Made by a program: the position numbers and the translations under genes
The notes under the pieces: model-generated
Database searches by the model: none
What the model was told of the DNA's origin: nothing
The model's input: the letters and a program-made list of their open reading frames with translations, nothing else
NCBI GenBank assembly: GCA_016190585.1
Contig: JACPQH010000054.1
Location: forward strand, 1 to 21,974
From: Chloroflexota bacterium
GTDB lineage: Bacteria > Chloroflexota > Dehalococcoidia > Dehalococcoidales > RBG-16-60-22
Direction of reading: 5' to 3'
Length of the DNA: 21,974 nucleotides
Part shown: positions 7,147-14,616 of the stretch, one piece after another
Layout of the letters: every line of letters starts with the position of its first letter
Position numbering within the stretch: the first letter of the stretch is position 1

Positions 7147-7377
7147 ATGAAGGCCGACCAAAGCCTGGACTGCGTGGGCCTGTACTGCCCGATGCCGATA
7201 GTCAAGACGGCCCAGAAGATAAAAGAGCTGAAGCCGGGCGAAGTGCTCGAGGTTGTCGCCGACGACAAGGGTATCAAGCAGGACATGCCCGCCTGGTGCA
7301 AGGCCACCGGCAACGAGTGCCTGGGGTTCGAGGAGGAGGGGGGCGAAATAAAGTTCTACGTAAAAAAGACCCGGTAG
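7147..7377 (+). CDS. tusA: TusA-type sulfur carrier
   Basis: A 76-residue SirA/TusA-fold protein. The N-terminal helix carries the CPxP motif (LYCPMPI) with C14 as the persulfide-carrying residue; an extra Cys (C9) lies in LDCVG. It ends with the usual amphipathic strand (GEIKFYVKKT). TusA relays sulfur from cysteine desulfurases or rhodanese/DsrE proteins to tRNA thiolation, cofactor synthesis or sulfur oxidation. ATG 7147 has GGAGG at 7134-7138. It lies 18 nt after the DsrE2 gene and 8 nt before the HIT gene. Since the linked NifS-like protein should be unable to desulfurate cysteine, the DsrE2 neighbour is the more likely partner (inference). Confidence 0.93.
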   Translation: MKADQSLDCVGLYCPMPIVKTAQKIKELKPGEVLEVVADDKGIKQDMPAWCKATGNECLGFEEEGGEIKFYVKKTR

Positions 7378-7385
7378 GTGAGCTT

Positions 7386-7871
7386 ATGGAGCATATCTGG
7401 GCGCCCTGGCGGATTAAATACATCGAGATGCCCAAGCCCGATAAGTGCATCCTCTGTGAGAAGGCCGGAGAAACGGACGACGCCGCCAACTATCTCCTGT
7501 ACCGGGCCGAGCAGAACTTTATCATCCTCAACAGCTACCCCTACAATCCCGGCCATATCATGGTCGCCCCTTACCGGCATGTCGCCGTCCTCGAAGAGCT
7601 GGAAGAAGGGGAGCGCAACGAGCATTTCGCCCTGGTATGCCGCGCCACCACCGTGCTGAAGCAGGTCTTCCGGCCGGCCGGCTTTAATATCGGCATCAAC
7701 CTGGGCAAGATTGCCGGGGCCGGGATAGACGACCACGTTCATACCCACCTCGTGCCGCGCTGGCAGGGCGATACCAACTTCATGACCGTCACCGCCGACG
7801 TCCGCGTGCTGCCGGAAGCCCTCGCCTCAACCTACGAGAAGCTGAAGGGCCGGTTCCAGCCGCCCCGGTAA
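7386..7871 (+). CDS. HIT-family nucleotide hydrolase/phosphorylase
   Basis: A 161-residue protein of the histidine triad family. The catalytic signature HVHTHLVPRW has the HxHxHxxP spacing, and the N-terminus MEHIWAPWR resembles the Ap4A-phosphorylase-like branch of bacteria. CILC near the N-terminus is often a zinc half-site in that branch. Substrates are probably dinucleoside polyphosphates or nucleotide adducts. ATG 7386 follows tusA by 8 nt with GGTGAG upstream. It is the last gene of the operon: beyond it lies a 134-nt gap with a weak GC hairpin (7876-7889) and no T-tract. A functional link to sulfur trafficking is not evident; it may simply share the transcript. Confidence 0.9.
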   Translation: MEHIWAPWRIKYIEMPKPDKCILCEKAGETDDAANYLLYRAEQNFIILNSYPYNPGHIMVAPYRHVAVLEELEEGERNEHFALVCRATTVLKQVFRPAGFNIGINLGKIAGAGIDDHVHTHLVPRWQGDTNFMTVTADVRVLPEALASTYEKLKGRFQPPR

Positions 7872-7941
7872 GCCACCGGCTGCCGCCGGAAAGGCAAAAG
7901 CTCCGGCCGCTCGCTCCATACTTAAGGGTTAATTACTAAAT

Positions 7942-7958
7942 TACGTACAGGCTACGTA
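7942..7958. promoter_or_regulatory. Operator-like tandem TACGTA palindromes
   Basis: The self-complementary hexamer TACGTA occurs at 7942-7947 and 7953-7958, starts 11 bp apart (about one helical turn), in an AT-rich island just upstream of the promoter of the 64-residue gene. GTACAGG (7945-7951) is also matched by its exact inverse CCTGTAC at 7998-8004, next to the start codon. This could be a regulator binding site; no regulator is visible in the window. Confidence 0.35.
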
Positions 7959-7967
7959 TGATTTGGC

Positions 7968-7996
7968 TATACAAATCTAGAGCTTCATGCTAGAAT
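7968..7996 (+). promoter_or_regulatory. Probable leaderless promoter of the 64-residue gene
   Basis: TATACA (7968-7973) and TAGAAT (7991-7996) are spaced by 17 nt. The -10 ends 9 nt before ATG 8006, so transcription should begin at or within a few bases of the start codon. No Shine-Dalgarno sequence is present before that ATG, which fits. Confidence 0.4.
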
Positions 7997-8005
7997 ACCT
8001 GTACA

Positions 8006-8200
8006 ATGAAACCTAAGTACTTTGCCTCGTTCGACGAGGGGCGGGGGATAGTCATCGGAGTTATCGAGGAACGCTCCGAGCCGGTCATGTGGTTTCAGAA
8101 CGTCAACGAGTTCGACCGCTTTCTGGCTATCATGAAACAGTTCCGCGGCACGCTGCCTTTCGTGCCCGATGCATTCCGCAGGGCTTTCGAAGAAGACTGA
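8006..8200 (+). CDS. 64-residue protein, function unknown
   Basis: A small, complete open frame beginning MKPKYFASFDEGRG and ending FRRAFEED. It has alternating hydrophobic residues in the first half (a likely beta hairpin, IVIGVIEE) and a probable helix at NEFDRFLAIMKQF. No Cys motif, signal peptide or membrane segment is seen. I do not recognise a family. Evidence that it is real: a promoter-like sequence correctly placed upstream, a repeat-rich upstream region, and the lack of any competing gene in a 420-nt stretch. It is convergent with the zinc-finger membrane protein gene. The 91 nt after it hold a small GC hairpin (8252-8266, CCGGC/GCCGG) without a T-tract. Confidence 0.6.
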   Translation: MKPKYFASFDEGRGIVIGVIEERSEPVMWFQNVNEFDRFLAIMKQFRGTLPFVPDAFRRAFEED

Positions 8201-8291
8201 GCGTGGGCTGGGCTGCTCGTCCGGCGCGTGTTTCCCTCCCGAGCGTGTCCTCCGGCAAATCGCCGGCATCTCCGGCTCCGGGTTTGCGCGC

Positions 8292-8777
8292 CTAACGCAG
8301 GCGGTTTACCGCGGTCAGCACGCCCAGCACCAGGGCGGCCAGGTTCAGCAGCAGGCCGAGAGGGGACAAGAACAGCCCGCCCCGGACGACGACGTGCACG
8401 GCAAAGCTCAGCACCAGGGCCAAAGCGGCGATTGCCGCCAGGCTGCGGCCGCGCTTGCGATTCACCGACAGGCTCGTAATCTCGCCGATGGCATAACCGG
8501 CCGCTGCGGCCAATAACAGGTTCAGGAAAAAGAAGGGTATGAACCTGTCCAGGAATCCCCAGGCGATGCCGATGACTATTGACGAAACCAGCGCGGCGCC
8601 GGCGGCGCGGACAAGCTGGGGCAGGGAAACGGTATAGGTAGGCAGCCGTTGGACCTGGGCGCACTGGCGGCAGCGGGCGCCGACCGGCGTCTGCACCATG
8701 CATTTAGGGCAAATGAGGATGCTGCACTTGCCGCACCTCAGATTGGACTCCACCGCGGGATGGGTCGCGCACTTCAT
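8292..8777 (-). CDS. N-terminal zinc-finger (B-box-like) membrane protein
   Basis: A 161-residue protein with a Cys/His-rich N-terminus of the B-box-like type: C3, H6, C15, C18, C23, C26, C36 and C39, enough for two zinc sites. It is followed by four hydrophobic segments at roughly 53-75, 77-98, 109-130 and 134-157. The short charged stretch NRKRGRS lies between the second and third. Such proteins are widespread and mostly uncharacterised. Its start overlaps the plsY stop by 4 nt (ATGA), so it is translated with plsY as the last gene of the recA-side cluster. A role in membrane or lipid homeostasis is possible but only by position. Confidence 0.8.
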   Translation of the reverse strand: MKCATHPAVESNLRCGKCSILICPKCMVQTPVGARCRQCAQVQRLPTYTVSLPQLVRAAGAALVSSIVIGIAWGFLDRFIPFFFLNLLLAAAAGYAIGEITSLSVNRKRGRSLAAIAALALVLSFAVHVVVRGGLFLSPLGLLLNLAALVLGVLTAVNRLR

Positions 8778-9457
8778 TCGGCGGGTCTTTCCGGCTTGCG
8801 GTACATCCAGTATTTCCGGTCGCGGATGTCGCGGTCGAAGAGCAGCCGGTTCAAGAGTATTTTCGGCGTCACGCCCGCGCCGGCCTTCGTGCCGCTGAGT
8901 CGCCTGGCGGCGATAACGGCGAGAACGGCCAGGTAACCCAGCGTGGCCGCCGGCGGATCGCCGAAGACGAGACTGACCAGGGGGGCGGCGGCGAACCCCG
9001 CCAGTACGGGGAGGGGCGAGCTGCGCAGCACCAGCGAGCCGGCGACGGTGATGGTCACGAAAGCAAGAAGCGGGTACGCGCTCAGCCCGTTGATGAGGGG
9101 GAAGATTAACATAACGCCCCCCGCGGTCCCCACCGCCCGGCCGCCGGAGAAGCGCAGGAACACCGACCAGTTATGCCCGATGACCGCGGCGGCACCCACC
9201 GCAATCTGCGCCCCGGGGGTAAGCCCCGCCAGGCAGGCGACCCAGACCATGACCAGGCCTTTCACAACATCGAAGACGCCCACGGCAAGGCCGAGCTTCC
9301 AGGAGCGCGTCATGCGCCAGAGGTTTCCCGCGCCCACCTGTCCGGTACCGCATTTTCTCAGGTCGATGCCCCGGGCCCATCTCGCCGCCAGGTAGGAAAG
9401 GGGTACGGCGCCCAGCAGGTAGGCCGCCGTAAAAAGTAAAATGAACTCGAGCGTCAT
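8774..9457 (-). CDS. plsY: Glycerol-3-phosphate acyltransferase PlsY
   Basis: A 227-residue integral membrane enzyme that transfers an acyl group from acyl-phosphate to glycerol-3-phosphate, the first step of phospholipid synthesis. The three conserved loops are visible: GAVPLSYLAARW after the first membrane helix, the phosphate-binding CGTGQVGAGN, and GHNWSVFLRFSGGRAVGTAGG-like sequence in the middle. Five or more hydrophobic helices separate them. The C-terminal tail, rich in Arg, Asp and aromatic residues (DRDIRDRKYWMYRK), is longer than in many homologues. It overlaps the PHP gene stop by 4 nt at its start and the zinc-finger gene at its end. PlsX is not in the window. Confidence 0.93.
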   Translation of the reverse strand: MTLEFILLFTAAYLLGAVPLSYLAARWARGIDLRKCGTGQVGAGNLWRMTRSWKLGLAVGVFDVVKGLVMVWVACLAGLTPGAQIAVGAAAVIGHNWSVFLRFSGGRAVGTAGGVMLIFPLINGLSAYPLLAFVTITVAGSLVLRSSPLPVLAGFAAAPLVSLVFGDPPAATLGYLAVLAVIAARRLSGTKAGAGVTPKILLNRLLFDRDIRDRKYWMYRKPERPAE

Positions 9458-10296
9458 CCCGGCCGGCCCCGCTGCCGGGCAAGGGCGAGCAGCCGCTCGA
9501 CGGACTCCGGCGGCACGTCGACGCTGCCCATCATCGGCTCGGAATCGGAATCGAGCCCGTGGTAATCGGAACCGCCGGTCGGGACGAGGTCGAACTTGCG
9601 CGCCAGCGCCGCCATCCTCTCGATGCTCTCGGGGGTCGAGTTGCCGTAATAGGCTTCAAGCCCGACGAGGCCGGCCGGCCGCAGGGACGCGACCATGGCT
9701 TCGGGGTCGTTCACCGTGAAGGGATGGGCCAGAACCGGCAACCCGCGCGCTGTGGTGACCAGTCTGACCGCCTCCGCCGGCGTCATCTTCTCCCGCTCGA
9801 CGTAGGCCGGGCCGCCCTGGCTGATGTACCTGTTGAAGGCCTCGCGGAGACTGGCGATGTAGCCCTTTTCCAGCATGGCCTGGGCGATGTGCGGGCGCCC
9901 GATGGAGCCGGCGCCGGCGAGCTCTTTTACCCTTGACCAGTCGACGTGTACGCCGAGCCGCGCCAGCTTGCTGACGATGGCCTCGGCGCGCTTGACGCGC
10001 GATTCGCGGAACCGTTTGAGGGCCTCTTTCAGCGCGGCGTCATGATAGTCCAGGCAATATCCCAGTATATGAACCTCGCCCTCCGGAGTGTCGGTGCTGA
10101 TTTCGACCGCGGGTATCACCCGCAGACCGGGAAAGGCGGCGGCCGCCTGGAGGGCTTCCTCGACCCCGTCCACGGAGTCGTGGTCCGCCAGGGCGATCGC
10201 CGTCAGGCCCAGCTCGACCGCTTTCAGCACCAGCGTCCGCGGGCTGAGACGCCCGTCGGAGGCGGTGGAGTGCAGGTGAAGGTCGATCTTGCCCAA
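9454..10296 (-). CDS. PHP-domain phosphoesterase (YciV/RNase AM-like)
   Basis: A 280-residue PHP-fold metallo-phosphoesterase, related to the COG0613 group that includes 3',5'-nucleotide bisphosphate phosphatase and the 5'-exoribonuclease RNase AM. Metal ligands are visible: DLHLHS (H7, H9), ADHD (D38-D40), a Glu in AVEIST, HILGY, LAHPF and the terminal GGSDYHG. The start is TTG 10296, only 2 nt after the ymdB-like stop; GGTGGAG, overlapping that stop, gives a good ribosome binding site. Being next to RNase Y and a YmdB-type phosphodiesterase, a role in RNA-end or short-RNA degradation is a reasonable inference. It overlaps plsY by 4 nt. Confidence 0.88.
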   Translation of the reverse strand: MGKIDLHLHSTASDGRLSPRTLVLKAVELGLTAIALADHDSVDGVEEALQAAAAFPGLRVIPAVEISTDTPEGEVHILGYCLDYHDAALKEALKRFRESRVKRAEAIVSKLARLGVHVDWSRVKELAGAGSIGRPHIAQAMLEKGYIASLREAFNRYISQGGPAYVEREKMTPAEAVRLVTTARGLPVLAHPFTVNDPEAMVASLRPAGLVGLEAYYGNSTPESIERMAALARKFDLVPTGGSDYHGLDSDSEPMMGSVDVPPESVERLLALARQRGRPG

Positions 10297-10298
10297 GA

Positions 10299-11069
10299 CT
10301 ACTCCACCTTCAGGCAGATGCGCTCGATGCCCGTGGCCGCGCCGTTTTCATCGCTGAGCCTGACTAGCACCGCGTTCAAGACCGGTTTCCCCCTGCCCAC
10401 CGAGAGCCGGTGCGGCATCTTCGTCAGGAAGCGCCGCAGCACCGACTCGACATCATCGCCGATGACGGACTCACTGGGTCCGGTCATGCCCACATCGGTG
10501 ACGAAGGCGGTGCCTTTGGGCAATATCCGGCTGTCGATGGTGCCGACATGGGTATGCGTGCCCAGGACGGCGCTCACCCGGCCGTCCAGGTAGTAACCGA
10601 GAGCCCCCTTCTCGGAAGTCGCCTCGGCGTGGAAGTCCAGGATGATGTTCTTCGGTTTCGGGTCAAGCTCGCTGAGGAGCTTGTCCATGGTCCGGAAGGG
10701 GCAGTCAAATTCCCCGATAAAGGTGCGCCCGATGAGGTTGATGATCATGGTCTCGCCGGTAATCAGGTAGCCCCGCCCCGGCACGCCGGGCGGGTAGTTC
10801 AGGGGGCGCAGGATAGGCAGCTCCCCCGCCTGGAGGTACGGGAGGATCTCGCTTTGCGCCCAGATATGGTTGCCCGACGTCACGACGTCAACCCCGGCGT
10901 TAAAGAGCTCCATGGCGGTGCTCAGGGTCAAGCCGAAGCCGCCCGCGGCGTTCTCGCCGTTGGCGATGACCAGGTTAAGGTCGTAATCGCGGCGGAGGCC
11001 CGGCAGGAAGTGATGTATCGCCTGCCTGCCGGGTCGCCCCACGACGTCGCCAATGAGCAGAAAGTTCAT
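10299..11069 (-). CDS. ymdB: YmdB-type metallophosphoesterase
   Basis: A 256-residue calcineurin-like phosphoesterase of the TIGR00282/YmdB family. The best studied member, from Bacillus, hydrolyses 2',3'-cyclic nucleotides and works with RNase Y. Motifs seen are GDVVGRPGR (D8), NGENAAGG, SGNHIW, DFHAEATSEK and GTHTHVGT, which carry the dinuclear metal ligands. Length is normal. It begins 12 nt after rny, the same neighbour as in many Firmicutes, with a weak ribosome binding site, and is followed directly by the PHP gene. This Bacillus member is distinct from the unrelated E. coli YmdB macrodomain protein. Confidence 0.93.
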   Translation of the reverse strand: MNFLLIGDVVGRPGRQAIHHFLPGLRRDYDLNLVIANGENAAGGFGLTLSTAMELFNAGVDVVTSGNHIWAQSEILPYLQAGELPILRPLNYPPGVPGRGYLITGETMIINLIGRTFIGEFDCPFRTMDKLLSELDPKPKNIILDFHAEATSEKGALGYYLDGRVSAVLGTHTHVGTIDSRILPKGTAFVTDVGMTGPSESVIGDDVESVLRRFLTKMPHRLSVGRGKPVLNAVLVRLSDENGAATGIERICLKVE

Positions 11070-11081
11070 CGGCGTTTCGCT

Positions 11082-12617
11082 TTATTTGGCAAAGTCGACC
11101 GCCCTCGTCTCCCTGATGACGGTAACCTTGATCTGACCGGGGTATTCCAGGGTCTCCTCGGCCTTCCGGGCGATATCGCGGGCCAGCCGCATGGCGCCCA
11201 TGTCGTCAACCTCTTCGGGTTTGACCAGGATGCGCACCTCGCGGCCTGCCTGGATGGCGTAGGACTTTTCCACGCCCTTGAAGCTGTCGGCGATATCCTC
11301 CAGGGATTTCAGCCGTTTGAGGTAGTTCTCCAGCGACTCGCGCCGGGCGCCAGGCCGGGCGCTGCTGATGGCGTCGGCCGCGGATACGATAAAGCCCCAG
11401 AAGCTGGTGGCGGTTGTCTCGAGGTGGTGCTCTCCGACGCCTTTGACCACCTCGGCCGACTTGTCCCACTGCTTGACGATGTCGGCGCCGATGGCCGCGT
11501 GCGTGCCTTCCACTTCGTGGTCGACCGCCTTGCCGATATCATGCAGCAGGCCGGCCTTCTTGGCGATGGTCACGTTCGCCCCCAGCTCGGAGGCGATCAT
11601 GCCGGCCATGTAGGAAACCTCGATGCTGTGGGCTAGCACGTTCTGCCCGTAGCTGGTGCGGTATTTGAGGCGGCCGAGCAGCTTGACCAGCTCGGGGTGC
11701 AACTGGACCCCTTCCTGGTAGGCCGCCTGCTCGCCGGTGCTGATGATGTCGGCCTCGACCTCCTCCTTGGCCTTGGAGACGACCTCTTCAATCCGCGCCG
11801 GGTGGATGCGCCCGTCCAGCACCAGCCTGGTCAGCGCGACACGGCCGATCTCACGCCGGATAGTGTCAAAGCTGGAGATGGTGACCGCTTCCGGCGTATC
11901 GTCAATGATAAGGTCGACGCCGGTAGCCTGCTCCAGGGCGCGTATGTTGCGTCCTTCGCGCCCGATGAGCCGGCCCTTCATCTCGTCGTTGGGCAGCGGC
12001 ACCACGGCGACCGTGGTCTCGGCGACCGCCTCGGAGGCGCTGCGCTGGATAACCTGCGCCAGGATTTCCTGGGCGCGGATTTCACTCTCTTCCTTGAGCT
12101 TGCTCTCCCACTCCCGGAGTCGCCGCGCGGACTCATGCTGGATCTCTTTTTCCATGGCCTGAAGCAGCATGCTTTTCGCTTCGTCGTTGGTGAACCCGGA
12201 TATGACCTCGAGCTGCTTGAGCTCCTTTACCTTGAGCTCCTCGATATGCTTGCGGGTGGCTTCGATTTCCTTTTCCTTGGCGGTCAGGCTGCGCTCTTTC
12301 TGCTCTACCGATTCAAGCTTGCGGTCGAAGTGCTCCCCCTTCTGGTTCAGCCGGTTTTCCTGGCGCTGCAACTCGCCGCGGCGTTCCCGGTATTCCGCCT
12401 CGTTGGCAGCCTTGATCCTCTTGACCTCTTCCCTGGCCTCGAAGACGACTTCTTTGGCTTCGTTTCTGGCTTCAGAGATGATCCTGGCGGCTTTTCTCTC
12501 GGCAATCCTGAGCTGCCGGTTGAAGACCATCCTGCGTGACAGGAAGGCAGCCATGGCGCCGAAGATGACGCCGATCATGAAACTGAAGAAAATGGCTAGT
12601 ACGGTTTCTATTCCCAT
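11082..12617 (-). CDS. rny: Ribonuclease Y
   Basis: A 511-residue membrane-anchored endoribonuclease that starts mRNA decay. Domain order: N-terminal transmembrane helix (about 5-27, [16 protein letters not shown]), a long charged coiled coil (about 30-195), a KH domain with [10 protein letters not shown] (about 213-222), and an HD domain with HSIEVS and [12 protein letters not shown] (about 335-430) holding the metal-binding His-Asp pair. Length is typical (510-520). ATG 12617 abuts the recX TAA stop with no gap, and a distant G-rich stretch is the only ribosome binding site candidate, so translation is probably coupled to recX. Confidence 0.96.
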   Translation of the reverse strand: MGIETVLAIFFSFMIGVIFGAMAAFLSRRMVFNRQLRIAERKAARIISEARNEAKEVVFEAREEVKRIKAANEAEYRERRGELQRQENRLNQKGEHFDRKLESVEQKERSLTAKEKEIEATRKHIEELKVKELKQLEVISGFTNDEAKSMLLQAMEKEIQHESARRLREWESKLKEESEIRAQEILAQVIQRSASEAVAETTVAVVPLPNDEMKGRLIGREGRNIRALEQATGVDLIIDDTPEAVTISSFDTIRREIGRVALTRLVLDGRIHPARIEEVVSKAKEEVEADIISTGEQAAYQEGVQLHPELVKLLGRLKYRTSYGQNVLAHSIEVSYMAGMIASELGANVTIAKKAGLLHDIGKAVDHEVEGTHAAIGADIVKQWDKSAEVVKGVGEHHLETTATSFWGFIVSAADAISSARPGARRESLENYLKRLKSLEDIADSFKGVEKSYAIQAGREVRILVKPEEVDDMGAMRLARDIARKAEETLEYPGQIKVTVIRETRAVDFAK

Positions 12618-13298
12618 TTATATATTTAAACCCCCTTTCGATTTAGTTCCGGGGGAACCGGCCCCGAGTCTGTCGGGGCTACTCCCGAATTCGCGCCATA
12701 CGCGTTCCAGGGTATGGCTGATAACCTCGTAGTTAAATCCTCTCCTTCTTAAAAAATTTCCGAGTCTCCGGTTGAAGTCCGGGTAATTGGCGACGGGTAA
12801 CCGCCGCAGGCCGATCAGCGCCGCGTTGTAGGCGCTTTCCTCATCATCCACCGCCACAGCGTCCGTGACGATGTCCGCGCCCACGCCTTTCTGTTTGAGC
12901 TCCTGGCTGGTCAGCGAGCGGCTGCGCGGGCTGAAGGAAGCGCGGTTCTCCGACCAGAAGCGGGCGAAAGCGGCATCATCCACCAGGCCCAGCGCCTTAA
13001 GCCGCCCGATGACCGTTTCCACGGTGGCGGGCTTGAAGCCGCGTTTCGCCAGGTGGTTCCTGACCTCGGACTCGCTGCGCGGGCGATAGGTGAGGAAGCG
13101 CGCGGCGTCATCATAGCACCGCTGCGCCCGGCAGGCCTCGGCCAGGGATTCTACCTGCCGGTCGTCAAGCTCCTGTCCGGACGCCAGCCCTTTTCCCAGG
13201 GCCAGCCCGGCGGGCAAGCTGAAGGCCAGGCGGCCGTCCAGGTACACATCCGCTCGCTTTGTATTTTTGTTCAGCTCTACCCGGCTGATCCTTTTCAT
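12618..13298 (-). CDS. recX: RecA regulator RecX
   Basis: A 226-residue RecX-family protein, an inhibitor or modulator of RecA filaments. The start MKRISRVEL leads into a short beta domain (VYLDGRLAFSLP), followed by repeated three-helix units with RPRSESEVRNHL and the RecX signatures LVDDAAFARFWSENR and LKQKGVGADIV. ATG 13298 is preferred. A TTG at 13313 in the same frame would place the start inside the T-tract of the recA terminator. It lies 72 nt downstream of recA with a terminator in between, so expression probably depends on read-through. It is immediately followed by rny with no gap. Confidence 0.92.
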   Translation of the reverse strand: MKRISRVELNKNTKRADVYLDGRLAFSLPAGLALGKGLASGQELDDRQVESLAEACRAQRCYDDAARFLTYRPRSESEVRNHLAKRGFKPATVETVIGRLKALGLVDDAAFARFWSENRASFSPRSRSLTSQELKQKGVGADIVTDAVAVDDEESAYNAALIGLRRLPVANYPDFNRRLGNFLRRRGFNYEVISHTLERVWREFGSSPDRLGAGSPGTKSKGGLNI

Positions 13299-13302
13299 CG
13301 CC

Positions 13303-13340
13303 CTAAAACACAAAAGGCTGAAGCGCCTTGCCTCAGCCTT
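13303..13340 (-). terminator. recA terminator / recA-recX attenuator
   Basis: On the minus strand AAGGCTGA (13340-13333) pairs with TCAGCCTT (13321-13314). The stem can extend three more pairs (GGC/GCT) to a 5-nt loop, and it is followed by TTGTGTTTT. This is a typical intrinsic terminator between recA and recX. It would limit, but perhaps not abolish, transcription into recX and rny. Confidence 0.85.
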
Positions 13341-13370
13341 ACCTTTGACATGCTTAAATTTTAAAGATAC

Positions 13371-14387
13371 CTATTCGGTATCAGGCGTTGTTAAATCTAG
13401 CTTGCTGGCTGAGGCTCTTATTAGTTTTTCCAGTTCCTGGGTAAGTTCCGGGTTCTGACCGAGGTATTGCTTGGCATTTTCCCGGCCTTGCCCGAGGCGG
13501 ATATCACCATAGGAAAGGAAGGCCCCAGCTTTGCTCAATAGCCCTATTTGCAGACCCAGATCAAGGATATTGCCTTCTTTGCTGATACCATGATCAAACA
13601 TGATGTCGAACTCGGCGGTGCGGAACGGCGGCGCCACCTTGTTTTTCACTACCCTTGCCTTAACATGGCTGCCCGTAATCTCGTTACCCTGCTTGATGGA
13701 CTCGGCGCGTCTCAGGTCTATCCGGACCGAGCTGTAAAACTTCAGCGCCCGACCGCCCGGGGTTACTTCCGGGTTCCCGAAGACGATGCCGACCTTCTCC
13801 CGAAGCTGGTTTATGAACACCAGGGCGGTGCCCGACTTGCTGACGGCGGCGGCCAGCTTCCGGAGTGCCTGTGACATCAGGCGGGCTTGCAGGCCGACAT
13901 GGGAGTCACCCATCTCCCCTTCGATCTCCGCCCGGGGCACCAGTGCGGCGACGCTGTCCACGATAATCACGTCGATAGCGTTGCTCCTGACGAGGGCCTC
14001 GGTGATTTCCAGGGCTTGCTCGCCGGTATCCGGCTGGGAGATAAGCAGGTCATCAACCTTGACGCCGCACACGGCGGCGTATTTCGGGTCCAGGGCATGC
14101 TCGGCGTCTATATAGGCAACCAAACCTCCTAGCTTCTGCGCTTCAGCAATGATATGCTGGGCCAGGGTAGTTTTCCCGGATGATTCAGGACCGAATATCT
14201 CGGTGATACGTCCTTTCGGGATTCCGCCGACACCTAAAGCCAGGTCCAAAGCTAATGAGCCACTGGGGATAACTTCCGCCGGAAGAAGCGTGGCCGACTC
14301 GCCCAACTTCATAATCGAGCCCTTGCCGAACCGCTTCTCGATCTGACCGATGGTCAGTTCCAGCGCTTTTACTCTTTCCGTGGTCAT
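13371..14387 (-). CDS. recA: Recombinase RecA
   Basis: A 338-residue RecA ATPase for homologous recombination and the SOS response. Walker A is GPESSGKT (66-73). The MAW-like [11 protein letters not shown], the Walker B strand ([10 protein letters not shown]), loop L1 ([10 protein letters not shown]) and the INQLREK-GVMF-like region of L2 are all seen. It is full length with no intein. The start is ATG 14387 with AGAGAAG upstream. It has its own promoter (14403-14431) and a terminator before recX. I saw no LexA-type operator (CGAAC-N4-GTTCG-like) in the 229-nt upstream region. Confidence 0.98.
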   Translation of the reverse strand: MTTERVKALELTIGQIEKRFGKGSIMKLGESATLLPAEVIPSGSLALDLALGVGGIPKGRITEIFGPESSGKTTLAQHIIAEAQKLGGLVAYIDAEHALDPKYAAVCGVKVDDLLISQPDTGEQALEITEALVRSNAIDVIIVDSVAALVPRAEIEGEMGDSHVGLQARLMSQALRKLAAAVSKSGTALVFINQLREKVGIVFGNPEVTPGGRALKFYSSVRIDLRRAESIKQGNEITGSHVKARVVKNKVAPPFRTAEFDIMFDHGISKEGNILDLGLQIGLLSKAGAFLSYGDIRLGQGRENAKQYLGQNPELTQELEKLIRASASKLDLTTPDTE

Positions 14388-14402
14388 ATCTTCTCTATCC
14401 TG

Positions 14403-14431
14403 ATGATAGCATAAGATAACGCTCTTAACAA
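14403..14431 (-). promoter_or_regulatory. recA promoter
   Basis: On the minus strand TTGTTA (14431-14426) and TATCAT (14408-14403) have 17-nt spacing, giving a leader of about 10 nt that still contains the AGAGAAG ribosome binding site. The rest of the 14388-14616 gap holds no further gene that I can support. Confidence 0.6.
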
Positions 14432-14578
14432 GTATAAGCTGGTCCGCCCGGGTCGCTCCCTGACGAATTTGCGAGCTTGCTAATTGGGAATCGAATAATG
14501 CCTGGGTGCGGCTGGAAACGTGATGAAAACCCTTCTCGGACGGGATTTCAGGGAAGTTCTCTTATATTTTTACGAGTT

Positions 14579-14608
14579 TTGTGCCAGTCCAGCGGCGGGT
14601 AGTATACT
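14579..14608 (+). promoter_or_regulatory. Probable leaderless promoter of the amidohydrolase gene
   Basis: TTGTGC (14579-14584) and TATACT (14603-14608) are separated by 18 nt. The -10 ends only 8 nt before ATG 14617 and no Shine-Dalgarno sequence intervenes, so the mRNA probably starts at or next to the start codon. Confidence 0.5.
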
Positions 14609-14616
14609 TCTAGCGT

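Noticed and set aside
8252..8266. Terminator at the CCGGC/GCCGG hairpin between the 64-residue gene and the zinc-finger gene
   Set aside because: Only a 5-bp stem and no T-tract; such short GC hairpins are common by chance here.
10410..11636. A 408-codon open frame on the plus strand
   Set aside because: It is antisense to ymdB and rny, both clearly recognised. Long antisense frames are expected in GC-rich DNA; no family motifs and no ribosome binding site.
14388..14616. LexA-type SOS operator upstream of recA
   Set aside because: No CGAAC-N4-GTTCG-like or CTGT-N8-ACAG-like palindrome was found by eye, so SOS control is not supported from this sequence.
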